A stretch of 64,000 bases of DNA from Bradyrhizobium sp. 141 (lineage in GTDB: Bacteria > Pseudomonadota > Alphaproteobacteria > Rhizobiales > Xanthobacteraceae): assembly GCF_023074055.1 (NCBI RefSeq), contig NZ_JADPKR010000080.1:62001-126000 (forward strand), in the 5' to 3' direction. Below the pieces are notes generated by a model. The model did no database searches. It was given only the letters and a program-made list of their open reading frames with translations, and had not been told where the DNA came from. Position numbers and translations under genes: made by a program. How positions within the stretch are numbered: the first letter of the stretch is position 1; every line of letters starts with the position of its first letter. Of this stretch, positions 35,752 through 46,404 are shown piece by piece.

Positions 35752-36960
35752 TCAGTTGCGCGCGTCGGACGGCGCCCGCGGCTTGAGCAGCCGGGCACAG
35801 ACAACGCCCAGCACCACCATGATCACTGCGCTCGCGAACAGGGTCGGGACCTTGCCGGCGTGCTGGAGCCCGAAGCCATAGGCGAGCGGTCCCACGGTCT
35901 GCCCCATGAAGAAGAAGAACGAATGCAGCGACAGCGCGGTGGCGCGCGCCTCGACCGAGAGCTCGCTGGCGAAGACCTGCAGACAGCCATGGGCGATGTA
36001 GAAACCCCATCCCATCACGATGAGATTCAGTGCCTGCACTTCCCAGCGCGGGCCGAAGGCGACGGCAATGAGCTGCGAGGCCACCAGCGTCATGCCGGAG
36101 ATCATCATGCCCTTCACGCCCAGCCAGGGCAGCAGGCGCGACACCGTCAGCGTGTAGAACAGCCCGCCGACCGCAAAGCCCGCGATGACGATGCCGGCGA
36201 TCGAGAGCGAGGTCTGTCCGAGCTCGAACAGGAACGAGGCGATGTAGGGAAACAGGCCGAGCACGCAGCAGCCTTCGATGAACACCGCCGAATAGCAGAC
36301 ATAGGCATTCGGATTGGTGAAGATGGTGCGATAGCCGGCCTTCAGCGCCGACAGGCTCGTCTTCGGCGGATGCTTGACCTTGGCGCCGTGGAAGCCGGCC
36401 GCGACCGCGATCGAGGCGACGATCACGAGCCCACCGAGCACCGCCAGCACGCCGCGCCAGCCCAGGAAATCGCCGATCAGCCCGGAGGCCGAGGCACCGA
36501 GCAGATTGCCGGTCATCGCGCCGGCAAGCGTGCGGCTGATCGCGACCTGGCGTTTCTCGGGCCCGACGAGATCGCTGGTCAGACTCAGCGCCACCGGAAA
36601 CACGCCGCCCGAGCCGATGCCGGCAAGGACGCGGGTCGCGAACAGAACCGAGAACGAGGACGAGAGCGCGCCCAGGATGTTGGCAAGGCCGAGCAGCGCG
36701 AGACAGCCGATCATCAGCCGCGTCTTGCCGAACAGATCGGCGGCGGCGCCGACGATCGGCTGGATGATCGAGAAGGTGAAGGCGAACACCGCGGCAAAGC
36801 CCGCGGCGGTCGCGATGCTGACGCCAAAATCCTCGGCGACGTGCGGCAGCACCGGATCGAGCGCGCGCGCCGACAGCGCTGCGGCAAAGCTTGCCCCTGA
36901 GATGACGTAGAGCGCTGTCGGCAAGCCGTGATCGTGCGGCCGCGCCTCGCCTTGCTGCAT
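35752..36960 (-). CDS. MFS transporter (DHA1-like)
   Basis: 402 residues with about 12 hydrophobic helices. The loop between helices 2 and 3 (GAAADLFGKTRLMIGCLALL) is the major-facilitator motif A. Helix 5 carries SLTSDLVGPEKRQVAISRTLAGAM, as in drug/H+ antiporters. Members export drugs or metabolites or import small solutes with protons. The ATG shares one base with the kdsA stop (TGATG), so the two genes are translationally coupled. The pairing with kdsA does not suggest a substrate; a multidrug or sugar export role is possible. Confidence 0.88.
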   Translation of the reverse strand: MQQGEARPHDHGLPTALYVISGASFAAALSARALDPVLPHVAEDFGVSIATAAGFAAVFAFTFSIIQPIVGAAADLFGKTRLMIGCLALLGLANILGALSSSFSVLFATRVLAGIGSGGVFPVALSLTSDLVGPEKRQVAISRTLAGAMTGNLLGASASGLIGDFLGWRGVLAVLGGLVIVASIAVAAGFHGAKVKHPPKTSLSALKAGYRTIFTNPNAYVCYSAVFIEGCCVLGLFPYIASFLFELGQTSLSIAGIVIAGFAVGGLFYTLTVSRLLPWLGVKGMMISGMTLVASQLIAVAFGPRWEVQALNLIVMGWGFYIAHGCLQVFASELSVEARATALSLHSFFFFMGQTVGPLAYGFGLQHAGKVPTLFASAVIMVVLGVVCARLLKPRAPSDARN

Positions 36961-37808
36961 CAGCGCGGGTTCTTTGCCAGCGCGTCGAACGCCATCAGCC
37001 TGGCGATCAGCCCCTCGAACTCGCGCAGCGGCACCATGTTGGGGCCGTCCGAGGGCGCGCTATCAGGGTCGGGATGGGTCTCGATGAAGACGCCGGCAAC
37101 GCCGACCGCAACGGCTGCGCGTGCCAGCACCGGCACGAATTCGCGCTCGCCGCCCGAGGACGTCCCCTTCCCGCCCGGCTGCTGCACCGAATGGGTGGCA
37201 TCGAAAATGACGGGCGCGCCCGTGGTGCGCGCCAGGATGGGCAGCGCGCGCATGTCAGAGACCAGCGTGTTGTAGCCGAAGGATGCACCGCGCTCGGTGA
37301 CGAGCACGTTGGGATTGTTGGCGCCAGTGATCTTCGTGACGACATTCGCCATGTCCCACGGCGCCAGGAACTGGCCCTTCTTGACGTTGACGACCTTGCC
37401 GGTCGCAGCGGCAGCGAGCAGCAGATCAGTCTGCCGGCATAGAAAGGCCGGGATTTGCAGGACGTCCACTGCCTGCGCCACCTCGGCGCATTGCGTGGCA
37501 TCGTGCACGTCGGTCAGGACAGGCAGGCCGAGCGAGGAGCGGATCTCGGCGAAGATCGGCAGCGACTGCGCCAGCCCAAGTCCGCGCGCCGCCGACGCGC
37601 TGGTGCGGTTGGCCTTGTCGAAGGAGGTCTTGTAGACGAGGCCGATGTTCAGCCGCGCGGCGATCTCCTTGAGTGCGGAGGCGACCTCCAGCGCATGCTG
37701 TCGGCTTTCGAGCTGGCACGGCCCGGCAATGATCGCGATCGGCAGATCATTGCCGAATTTGACCGTGCCAATGGTGACGACCGGCGCCGCTGAATGCGAA
37801 GAGCTCAA
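36960..37808 (-). CDS. kdsA: 3-deoxy-8-phosphooctulonate synthase (KDO-8-phosphate synthase)
   Basis: 282 residues. The class II aldolase-like motifs are IAIIAGPCQLESRQHALEVA, YKTSFDKANRTS, VLTDVHDATQCAEVAQ and PVIFDATHSVQQPGG. It joins phosphoenolpyruvate to arabinose-5-phosphate to make KDO-8-phosphate for lipopolysaccharide. I chose the TTG at 37808, with GAGGG seven bases upstream, over an ATG at 37865, because the family N-terminus begins near it. It is followed directly by the MFS gene. In many alphaproteobacteria kdsA is close to pyrG and eno, as here. Confidence 0.94.
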   Translation of the reverse strand: MSSSHSAAPVVTIGTVKFGNDLPIAIIAGPCQLESRQHALEVASALKEIAARLNIGLVYKTSFDKANRTSASAARGLGLAQSLPIFAEIRSSLGLPVLTDVHDATQCAEVAQAVDVLQIPAFLCRQTDLLLAAAATGKVVNVKKGQFLAPWDMANVVTKITGANNPNVLVTERGASFGYNTLVSDMRALPILARTTGAPVIFDATHSVQQPGGKGTSSGGEREFVPVLARAAVAVGVAGVFIETHPDPDSAPSDGPNMVPLREFEGLIARLMAFDALAKNPR

Positions 37809-37925
37809 GGCAAATCCCTCGTTTCGGCGCGACCATAGCCGCCATGGGGGTCGGATCAACCCCATTCGGACCGGGCCGTTCGAATATCAGGGTTGCGCCA
37901 GAGTTCCCCGCTGCGGCAAGGATTG

Positions 37926-38252
37926 CTACTTCACCGCCGAGAAGGCGGTCGGCGTCAGGATCTGGCTGACGATGTTGCCGACGATCTGGCCGTCGGCCTC
38001 GCTCTCGGCGCGGGCTTTCATCCAGTCCGGATCGGTCATGAACGCGGCCCACTTCTTCTCGCGCTCGGCGAGCGAGTCCCAGGCCAGGAAATAGGTCAGC
38101 TCCTGATTGGAGTCACCGATCAGCGTCGTGAAGAACCCGGCCTGCTTGATGCCGTGCTTCTCCCAGATCTTCAGCGTGGCGGTCTCGAACCGCTTCAAGA
38201 GCGCCGGCAGGCGGCCGGGCACGCAGCGATAGATGCGCATTTCGTAAATCAT
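37926..38252 (-). CDS. NIPSNAP family protein
   Basis: 108 residues with the family features MIYEMRIYRCVPGRLPALLK, TLIGDSNQELTYFLAWDSLA and EREKKWAAFMTDPDWMKARA. NIPSNAP proteins are small ferredoxin-like alpha+beta domains, sometimes dimeric, whose function in bacteria is unclear. The frame fills the interval between kdsA and pyrG, all on the minus strand, but 82 bases separate it from the pyrG stop, so it may have its own promoter. Confidence 0.88.
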   Translation of the reverse strand: MIYEMRIYRCVPGRLPALLKRFETATLKIWEKHGIKQAGFFTTLIGDSNQELTYFLAWDSLAEREKKWAAFMTDPDWMKARAESEADGQIVGNIVSQILTPTAFSAVK

Positions 38253-38334
38253 CGGAGTTCACTCCCTGTATTGTTGTTCTTGCGGCAAGGAGTTGTCGCA
38301 ACAAACCGAGCGAACGTCAAAGGCAGAGAAAGCG

Positions 38335-39966
<1,632 letters not shown>

Positions 39967-40132
39967 GGGACTTAACCTCTAATCCCTCGAATTCGATTCG
40001 CCAAAGCGATTCGTATTCCGCCCCAAAGATTCTGCGGGCCTGTGGGTGAGCCAAAACTAAGAGTGGTGACAGTGCCTTGATGGGGATTGTTGATGCAGGA
40101 CGGTAGAAGCCGCCCTGCATGGCCCCCCTGCT

Positions 40133-40519
40133 TTATTGTGAGCGCGGCACCTGCGGGCCGGTCGGGGCCGGGGCCTGCTGCTGTTCGTCGGCCTTCTTCA
40201 GCGAATCCAGAATGCCGCCCGAGGTCGGCGGCGCGATCGGCGATCCGCCAGCCGGCTGGGTCTGCGAGGCCGGCGTGCCAATGATCGACGACGGCGCACG
40301 GCTGTAGCCCGCGTGCCATGACAGGAACATGCTGGTGAGGAAGAAGCCCGCAGCCAAAATCCCGGTGGTCCGCGTCAAAAGGTTCGCGGTGCCGCGGCTC
40401 GACATGAAGCCCGCGCCCCCGCCCATGCCGAGGCCGCCGCCTTCCGACTTCTGGAGCAGGACGGCGCCGATCATGACGGCGACGATCATGAGGTGGATGA
40501 CGATGACAACAGTCTGCAT
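40133..40519 (-). CDS. secG: Preprotein translocase subunit SecG
   Basis: 128 residues. Two membrane helices are present: near residues 1-23 (MQTVVIVIHLMIVAVMIGAV) and near 52-72 (TGILAAGFFLTSMFLSW). Between them is the SecG hallmark LLQKSEGGGLGMGGGAGFMSSRG. A Pro/Gln-rich tail of about 50 residues follows (GILDSLKKADEQQQAPAP). SecG is a non-essential part of the SecYEG channel. It lies between tpiA and pyrG, the standard alphaproteobacterial order tpiA-secG-pyrG. Confidence 0.93.
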   Translation of the reverse strand: MQTVVIVIHLMIVAVMIGAVLLQKSEGGGLGMGGGAGFMSSRGTANLLTRTTGILAAGFFLTSMFLSWHAGYSRAPSSIIGTPASQTQPAGGSPIAPPTSGGILDSLKKADEQQQAPAPTGPQVPRSQ

Positions 40520-40602
40520 AGTGCCCTTCCGTCACAAGCGGGCGGCGCCTGACGGCGGCCGATCGCGCTTCGCGGGTTTTCCTGAAGTTGCGCGGTGTTA
40601 CA

Positions 40603-40633
40603 CGATCGGAGGGGGTATTGCCACCCCCGATCG
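40603..40633 (-). terminator. GC-rich hairpin between tpiA and secG
   Basis: Stem of CGATC/GATCG and GGGGGT/ACCCCC with a three-base bulge and a six-base loop. It is 25 bases after the tpiA stop and 84 bases upstream of secG. No long T run follows, so it may be an attenuator-like or weak terminator. Confidence 0.4.
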
Positions 40634-40657
40634 GGTCCGGATCCTGCTTTGGGTTAG

Positions 40658-41413
40658 CTAGGGGCAGCCCTTCGCGATCGCAAGGAAATCGGCCGCCTTC
40701 AGGCTGGCACCGCCGACCAGCGCGCCATTGACGTTCTTGACCGCCATCAGCTCGGCCGCATTCGAAGGCTTGACCGAGCCGCCGTAGAGGATGCGCATTT
40801 TGGCACCGTCGGCCTTGAACCGCGAGGTCAGGAGTTCCCGGATAAACCCATGAATCTGCTCAACATCCTGAGCTGTGGGGGTCAGGCCGGTGCCAATCGC
40901 CCAGACCGGCTCATAGGCCACGATCAGATTCGCGGCGGTCGAGCTATCAGGCAGCGAGCCGGCGAGCTGCCCGCGCAGAATGTCCAGGGTCTGACCGGCG
41001 TCGCGCTGGGCTTGCGTCTCACCGACGCAGACGATCGTTGTCGCCCCGGCGCGCCAGGCCGCTTCAGCCTTCTGACGGATCAGGGCATCGCCCTCGCCGT
41101 GATCGGCGCGCCGCTCGGAATGGCCAACGATGATTGCGGTTGCGCCCGCATCCACCAGCATTTCGGCGGCAATATCGCCGGTATGCGCGCCGGAGGCCTT
41201 GGGATGGCAATCCTGAGCCCCTACTGCGACCCTCTTGCCGCGGGCCTTCTCAGTAAAGGCGGCGATCAGGGTCGCGGGCGGGCAGACCAGCAGGTCGGCC
41301 TTGCCGGCCACGTCTGCCACGCCGTTGAGCATGCCGTCGAACTCGGCAGCCTGGGCCTTTAGGCCGTTCATTTTCCAATTGCCGGCGATCAGGGGGCGGA
41401 TGGCGTCGGTCAT
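40658..41413 (-). CDS. tpiA: Triosephosphate isomerase
   Basis: 251 residues. Motifs are LIAGNWKMNG (catalytic Lys), VGHSERRADHGEGD (catalytic His), VAYEPVWAIGTG (catalytic Glu) and ILYGGSVKPSNAAELM. The start at MTDAIRPL matches the family; an ATG five codons earlier is less likely. It interconverts dihydroxyacetone phosphate and glyceraldehyde 3-phosphate. It is divergent from ppiD, with 223 bases between the starts, which hold the promoters of both genes. Confidence 0.97.
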   Translation of the reverse strand: MTDAIRPLIAGNWKMNGLKAQAAEFDGMLNGVADVAGKADLLVCPPATLIAAFTEKARGKRVAVGAQDCHPKASGAHTGDIAAEMLVDAGATAIIVGHSERRADHGEGDALIRQKAEAAWRAGATTIVCVGETQAQRDAGQTLDILRGQLAGSLPDSSTAANLIVAYEPVWAIGTGLTPTAQDVEQIHGFIRELLTSRFKADGAKMRILYGGSVKPSNAAELMAVKNVNGALVGGASLKAADFLAIAKGCP

Positions 41414-41636
41414 GTCAATTTCCAGCAAAATGAGGTTTCTGCATGCGCTAGCAGAGCTGCCGCGGCACTTCCAGAGACCAGAGGCCTTTAACCGCAGCCT
41501 CGAGCCGTCGATTGGCCTGAGGTTGCGGGGGGAAAGCCACCACTTTATGATGATTGATCAATTTGGTGAGGCGCTTTTGCTGAATCTGCATTAAGACGCG
41601 CTCCCGTTCCCCTCCTGCTCAAACAAGTTGGACCAA

Positions 41637-43535
41637 ATGCTTCGAGGAATGCGCAAGGCCTCATCAAACTGGCTCGGCAAGACCATTATGGCCGTGGTGA
41701 TGGGCGTGTTGATCGTCAGTTTCGGCGTTTGGGGCATCGCCGACATCTTCAAAGGCTTCGGACAGTCCACGGTGGCCAAGATCGGCAGCACCGAGATTTC
41801 GCTGAACGAGTTCCGCCAGATCTACACAGACCGCCTGCAACAGATCAGCCGCCAGTTCGGCCGTCCGCTGACGCCCGATCAGGCGCGTGCCTTCGGCCTC
41901 GACCGCCAGGTGCTGCAGCAGACGATCGCGGAAGCCGCCCTCGACGAGGAGGCGCGCCGGCTCGGGCTCGGGCAGTCCGACGAGCAGATCCGCCAGCTCA
42001 TCATGAACGATCCCAACTTCAAGGGCGTCGGCGGCAATTTCGATGCGAACCGCTTCCAGGCCGTGATCCGCAATTTCGGCTATACCGAGCAGCGCTACGT
42101 CGCCGAACAGCGCAAGGTGTCGCTGCGCCGGCAGATCACCGGCGCGATCGGCGCCGGCCTCGAACCGCCGAAGACCATGCTCGACGTGCTGACACGCTTT
42201 CAGAACGAGCAGCGCGCCATCGAGTTCGTCAAGCTCGACGCCGCCCAGGCAGGCACCATCGATGCGCCCTCGCCCGAGACGCTCGCCGCCTATTTCGAGG
42301 ATCACAAGGTCCAGTTCCGCGCGCCCGAATATCGCAAGCTGGCCTTCGTCGTGGTCTCGCCGGAGGAGATCGGCAAGTGGACCGAGGTGTCGGACGAGGA
42401 CGCCAAGAAAATGTTCGAGCAGCGCAAGGACCGGCTCGGCACGCCGGAGAAGCGCCAGATCCAGCAACTCGTGTTTCCGAACGTCGCCGACGCGCAGGCC
42501 GCACGCGAGCGCCTCGTCGGCGGAATGTCGTTCGAGGACCTCGGCAAGGAGCGCGGGCTGAGCGCCTCCGACGTCGACCTCGGGCTCGTGACCAAGTCTT
42601 CGCTCGCTGCCGCAGTCGGCGATGCCGCCTTCGCGCTTCCCGCCGGCGAGATCAGCCAGCCGATCCAGGGCGGGCTTGGCGTCGCGATCGTCAGGGTCGA
42701 CAAGATCGAGCCGGGCAAAGAGGCGGACTACGCCAGCCTTGCCGGCGACATCAAACGCGAGATCGCCACCGAGCGCGCGCGCGTCAAGGTCGCCGATCTC
42801 CGCGACAAGATGGAAGACGAGCGTGGCGGCGGCTCCAGCGTGATCGACGCGGCGCAGAAGCTCGGCCTCACGGCCGTGACCATCGACGCCGTCGACCGCT
42901 CCGGCCGCGCCCCGAACGGCCAGGCGGTCGCCAACATTCCGCAAGGCCTCGACGTGGTGTCACAGGCCTTCAACACCGATGTCGGCGTCGACAACGACTC
43001 GATCTCGTTCAAGGGCGGCTATGTCTGGTACGACGTGCTCGCCATCACGCCCTCGCGCGATCGCAATCTCGACGAGGTCCGCGACCAGGTCGAGGCGCGC
43101 TGGCGCCAGGACCAGATCGCGGCCAAGCTCAAGGCCAAGGCGACCGAGATGGTGCAGAAGCTCGAAGCGGGCGGCAAGCTCGCTGATGAAGCGGCAGCGA
43201 TCGGCGCCAAGGTCGAGACCGCGACCGGCTTCAAGCGCGACGATTCTCCCGCCGGCGTGCCCGCAGCCGTGGTGTCGGCCGCCTTCCGGACCGCCAAGGA
43301 CGGCGTCGGACAGACGGCTGTCAGCGGCGGCAGCGAAGTGGTCGTCTTCCGCGTCACCGACATCGTCGATCCCGCCGTCGACGCAGCCTCCGACGCGTTC
43401 AAGAAGTTGAAGGAGAGCCTCGACCGCGCCCAGACCGAGGAGCAAGTCGCTTCCTACGTCAACAGGCTTGAAACCGACATCGGGACCACCATTAATCAGG
43501 CCGCCTTCGCGCAGGTGACCGGCGCGAACCAGTGA
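41637..43535 (+). CDS. SurA/PpiD-type membrane-anchored peptidyl-prolyl isomerase/chaperone
   Basis: 632 residues. An N-terminal anchor (IMAVVMGVLIVSFGVWGIAD) is followed by a SurA N-terminal-like chaperone region (about 40-180). A parvulin-like domain is at about 265-365 (KRQIQQLVFPNVADAQAARE and DVDLGLVTKSSLAAAVGDAA). A long helical C-terminal part follows. This architecture is that of PpiD, a chaperone at the periplasmic exit of the Sec translocon. I use no symbol because PpiD and SurA-like relatives are hard to separate here. It starts 223 bases from tpiA and is followed 14 bases later by trpD, so it may be the first gene of that operon. Confidence 0.88.
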   Translation: MLRGMRKASSNWLGKTIMAVVMGVLIVSFGVWGIADIFKGFGQSTVAKIGSTEISLNEFRQIYTDRLQQISRQFGRPLTPDQARAFGLDRQVLQQTIAEAALDEEARRLGLGQSDEQIRQLIMNDPNFKGVGGNFDANRFQAVIRNFGYTEQRYVAEQRKVSLRRQITGAIGAGLEPPKTMLDVLTRFQNEQRAIEFVKLDAAQAGTIDAPSPETLAAYFEDHKVQFRAPEYRKLAFVVVSPEEIGKWTEVSDEDAKKMFEQRKDRLGTPEKRQIQQLVFPNVADAQAARERLVGGMSFEDLGKERGLSASDVDLGLVTKSSLAAAVGDAAFALPAGEISQPIQGGLGVAIVRVDKIEPGKEADYASLAGDIKREIATERARVKVADLRDKMEDERGGGSSVIDAAQKLGLTAVTIDAVDRSGRAPNGQAVANIPQGLDVVSQAFNTDVGVDNDSISFKGGYVWYDVLAITPSRDRNLDEVRDQVEARWRQDQIAAKLKAKATEMVQKLEAGGKLADEAAAIGAKVETATGFKRDDSPAGVPAAVVSAAFRTAKDGVGQTAVSGGSEVVVFRVTDIVDPAVDAASDAFKKLKESLDRAQTEEQVASYVNRLETDIGTTINQAAFAQVTGANQ

Positions 43536-43549
43536 GTTGAAAGCACGCG

Positions 43550-44563
43550 ATGGACGACCTGAAATCGATCATTGGAAAAGTGGCGACCGGTGCCAGCCTG
43601 TCGCGTGACGAAGCCGCTTCCGCCTTCGACGCCATGATGTCCGGCGAGGCCACACCCTCGCAGATGGGTGGCTTGTTGATGGCGCTGCGGGTGCGCGGCG
43701 AGACCGTGGACGAGATCACCGGCGCGGTTACGGCGATGCGTTCCAAGATGCTGACCGTGACGGCGCCGCCTGACGCCGTCGATATCGTCGGCACCGGCGG
43801 CGACGGCTCCGGCTCGGTCAACGTCTCGACCTGCGCCTCCTTCATCGTCTCGGGCGCCGGCCTGCCGGTGGCCAAACACGGCAACCGCGCGCTGTCGTCG
43901 CGCTCGGGCGCGGCCGACGTGCTGGCCTCGCTCGGGGTGAAGATCGACCTCAGGCCGGAGCAGGTCGGACACTGCGTGCGCGAATGCGGCATCGGCTTCA
44001 TGTTCGCCCCCGCCCACCATCCCGCCATGAAGAACGTCGGTCCGACCCGGGTCGAGCTTGCGACACGCACGATCTTCAACCTGCTCGGGCCCCTGTCCAA
44101 CCCTGCCGGCGTCAAGCGCCAGATGGTCGGCGTATTCTCGCGGCAATGGGTGCAGCCGCTGGCGCAGGTGCTGAAGAACCTCGGCTCCCAATCCGCCTGG
44201 GTCGTGCACGGCTCCGACGGCCTCGACGAGATCACCCTCACCGGCCCGACCTTCGTCTCCGCGCTCCACAATGGCGAGATCCGGAATTTCGAGGTGACGC
44301 CGGAGGACGCCGGCCTGCCGCGCTGCGAGGCCGGCGCACTCAAGGGCGGTGACGCCGACGCCAATGCGGTCGCACTGCAAAGTGTGCTCGACGGCAAGCC
44401 GAGCCCCTACCGCGACGTCGCCCTGATGAACGCCGCCGCCGCGCTGGTCGTGGCCGGCCGCGCCAAGGACCTCAAGGAGGGCGTCGCAATCGGCACGAAG
44501 TCGATTGATAGCGGCGCGGCAAACGCGCGGCTGAAGCACCTGATCGCGGTCTCGAACGGCTGA
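43550..44563 (+). CDS. trpD: Anthranilate phosphoribosyltransferase
   Basis: 337 residues. The glycine-rich motif VDIVGTGGDGSGSVNVSTCA binds the phosphoribosyl pyrophosphate, and KHGNRALSSRSGAADVLASL and GIGFMFAPAHHPAMKNVGPT are further family signatures. It transfers the phosphoribosyl group to anthranilate, the second step of tryptophan synthesis. It starts 14 bases after the PpiD-like gene and ends eight bases before trpC. trpE and trpG are not encoded here; a fused trpE(G) elsewhere is usual in rhizobia. Confidence 0.97.
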   Translation: MDDLKSIIGKVATGASLSRDEAASAFDAMMSGEATPSQMGGLLMALRVRGETVDEITGAVTAMRSKMLTVTAPPDAVDIVGTGGDGSGSVNVSTCASFIVSGAGLPVAKHGNRALSSRSGAADVLASLGVKIDLRPEQVGHCVRECGIGFMFAPAHHPAMKNVGPTRVELATRTIFNLLGPLSNPAGVKRQMVGVFSRQWVQPLAQVLKNLGSQSAWVVHGSDGLDEITLTGPTFVSALHNGEIRNFEVTPEDAGLPRCEAGALKGGDADANAVALQSVLDGKPSPYRDVALMNAAAALVVAGRAKDLKEGVAIGTKSIDSGAANARLKHLIAVSNG

Positions 44564-44571
44564 GCGCCCCC

Positions 44572-45393
44572 ATGTCGGATATCCTGACCAAGATCGAAAC
44601 CTACAAGCGCGAGGAGATCGCCGCGGCCAAGCGCGCGCAGCCGCTCTCGGCCGTCGAGGCGAAGGCCAAGGCGCAAGGTGCGCCGCGCGGCTTCGTGCGT
44701 GCGATCAAGGCCAAGCACACCAATGGCGATTACGCGCTGATTGCCGAGGTCAAGAAGGCCTCGCCGTCGAAGGGGTTGATCCGTGCCGATTTCGACCCGC
44801 CCCAGCTTGCCAAGGCCTATGAAGCCGGCGGCGCGGCCTGTCTGTCGGTGCTGACAGACACGCCCTCTTTCCAGGGCCATCTCGACTTCATGGTGGCAGC
44901 GCGCGCGGCGACGTCACTCCCCGTGCTGCGCAAGGATTTCATGTTCGACACCTATCAGGTGGTCGAGGCCCGTGCGCACGGCGCCGACTGCATCCTGATC
45001 ATCATGGCGGCGCTAGACGATGCCACCGCAAATGACCTCGAAGATGCCGCCCTCGCCTATGGCATGGACGTGCTGATCGAGATTCACGACCGCGCCGAGC
45101 TCGACCGCGCGCTGAAACTTCATTCGCCGATGATCGGGGTCAACAACCGCAATCTTCGCACCTTCGAGACCACGCTCGCGACCAGCGAAACGCTGGCGCC
45201 GCTGATCCCCGAGGGGCGGCTGATGGTCGGCGAGAGCGGCATCTTCACGCCCGCCGATCTCGCCCGGCTCGAGCGCGTCGGCATGTCGACCTTCCTGGTC
45301 GGCGAAAGCCTGATGCGGCAGGCCGACGTCACCGCGGCGACGCGCACCCTGCTCGCGCGCGAGACCACGGCCCGCGCGACGGGCACGCGCTGA
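44572..45393 (+). CDS. trpC: Indole-3-glycerol phosphate synthase
   Basis: 273 residues. Motifs are LIAEVKKASPSKGLIRADF, AACLSVLTDTPSFQGHLDFM, LPVLRKDFMFDTYQVVEARA and IGVNNRNLRTFET with MVGESGIF. It closes the indole ring from CdRP. The catalytic Lys residues in KKASPSKG and LRKDF are present. It is part of the tight run ppiD-trpD-trpC-moaC, with one base between its stop and the moaC start. Confidence 0.97.
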   Translation: MSDILTKIETYKREEIAAAKRAQPLSAVEAKAKAQGAPRGFVRAIKAKHTNGDYALIAEVKKASPSKGLIRADFDPPQLAKAYEAGGAACLSVLTDTPSFQGHLDFMVAARAATSLPVLRKDFMFDTYQVVEARAHGADCILIIMAALDDATANDLEDAALAYGMDVLIEIHDRAELDRALKLHSPMIGVNNRNLRTFETTLATSETLAPLIPEGRLMVGESGIFTPADLARLERVGMSTFLVGESLMRQADVTAATRTLLARETTARATGTR

Positions 45394-45394
45394 C

Positions 45395-45922
45395 ATGGCG
45401 CGCAAGCCTTTCAAGACCAAGCCCGCGAAGACCAAGCCGACCAAGGCCGGCCCCGCCCTCACTCATATCGGCGCCTCGGGCGAGGCGCGGATGGTGGACG
45501 TGTCTGACAAGCCGGCGACCGAGCGGCTTGCAGTCGCGGAAGGCCGCGTCGTCATGACCAAGGCGACGCTCGACCTGATCGTATCAGGCAATGCCAAGAA
45601 GGGTGACGTGCTCGGCACAGCCCGCATCGCCGGCATCATGGCCGCCAAACGCACCTCGGAGCTGATCCCGCTCTGCCATCCGCTCGCGCTGTCGAAGGTA
45701 ACGCTCGACATCGAGCCCGACGTGAAATTGCCGGGCTGCCTCGTTCGCGCCAGCGTGAAGGTGACGGGCCCGACCGGCGTCGAGATGGAGGCCCTCACGG
45801 CCGTGTCGGTCGCCTGCCTCACCATCTACGACATGATCAAAGCGGTCGAGCGCGGCGTGCGCATCGAAGGCATCCATCTGGTCGAGAAGCTCGGTGGCAA
45901 GTCCGGCCACTATCGCGCGTGA
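45395..45922 (+). CDS. moaC: Cyclic pyranopterin monophosphate synthase
   Basis: 175 residues, about 20 more than usual because of a Lys/Pro/Thr-rich N-terminus (ARKPFKTKPAKTKPTKAG). The conserved part starts LTHIGASGEARMVDVSDKPA. The active-site region includes ELIPLCHPLALSKV and VEMEALTAVSVACLTIYDMI, and KLGGKSGHYRA closes the protein. It acts early in molybdenum cofactor synthesis. It is cotranscribed with the trp genes and is separated from moeA by about 8 kb, whereas in many relatives moaC and moeA are adjacent. Confidence 0.95.
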   Translation: MARKPFKTKPAKTKPTKAGPALTHIGASGEARMVDVSDKPATERLAVAEGRVVMTKATLDLIVSGNAKKGDVLGTARIAGIMAAKRTSELIPLCHPLALSKVTLDIEPDVKLPGCLVRASVKVTGPTGVEMEALTAVSVACLTIYDMIKAVERGVRIEGIHLVEKLGGKSGHYRA

Positions 45923-45925
45923 TCG

Positions 45926-46090
45926 TTACTTCAGCGACGTGCTGATCGATGCGAATTTCGTGCTGAGCCTGCTGCCCATGCCGTTCACGACCGTGATGAT
46001 CGCAAGCGCGATGCCGGCGGCGATCAGGCCGTATTCGATCGCGGTCGCACCACGCTCGTCGGCGATGAAGCTCTTCAGAATGTTCGTCAT
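45926..46090 (-). CDS. Flp-family type IVb pilin
   Basis: 54 residues, starting MTNILKSFIADERGATAIEY. Residues DERGATAIEYGLIAAGIALA are the hallmark of Flp pilins, with the cleavage-linked Glu-Tyr pair and a hydrophobic helix. The helix continues IITVVNGMGS and the protein ends in SISTSLK. These pilins are assembled by the Tad machinery into bundle-forming fibres used in attachment. No tad or cpa genes are in this window, so the assembly apparatus must be elsewhere. It ends four bases after the moaC stop, convergent with moaC. Confidence 0.92.
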   Translation of the reverse strand: MTNILKSFIADERGATAIEYGLIAAGIALAIITVVNGMGSRLSTKFASISTSLK

Positions 46091-46404
46091 GATCGTGTCC
46101 CTCTCTGTGTCGTTGGCAGATGAGTTCGCAAATCGCGTGCCAATGCGTTTTCTAGGACTGCCAACATGTTAGATGGTTAAGCCTTGGTTGATCACGGCAC
46201 GGCCGGCAGGAATTGACCGGCATCGCGGGAGCTTGCGGCAATTCCTGCACGGTCTTGCGCCCTGCACATCGATTGCTTTTGCGCGCGGCCGTTCACATCG
46301 CATTAACCGCGCTTCCTAACTTCGCCTCCACACCGTTTCCGTAAACCAACGGATGTTTGCGGGGCCAAGAATTGACCCTGACGTGTGCACCGCAATGATC
46401 CAGC
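46091..46404. other. Divergent intergenic region between pilin and GGDEF-EAL genes
   Basis: About 314 bases with no gene. On the minus strand TTAACCAT occurs at 46173-46180, about 85 bases upstream of the pilin start; this is the half-site described for CtrA in Caulobacter, whose pilA is CtrA-controlled. The second half-site is not clear. Otherwise no notable feature is seen. Confidence 0.4.
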
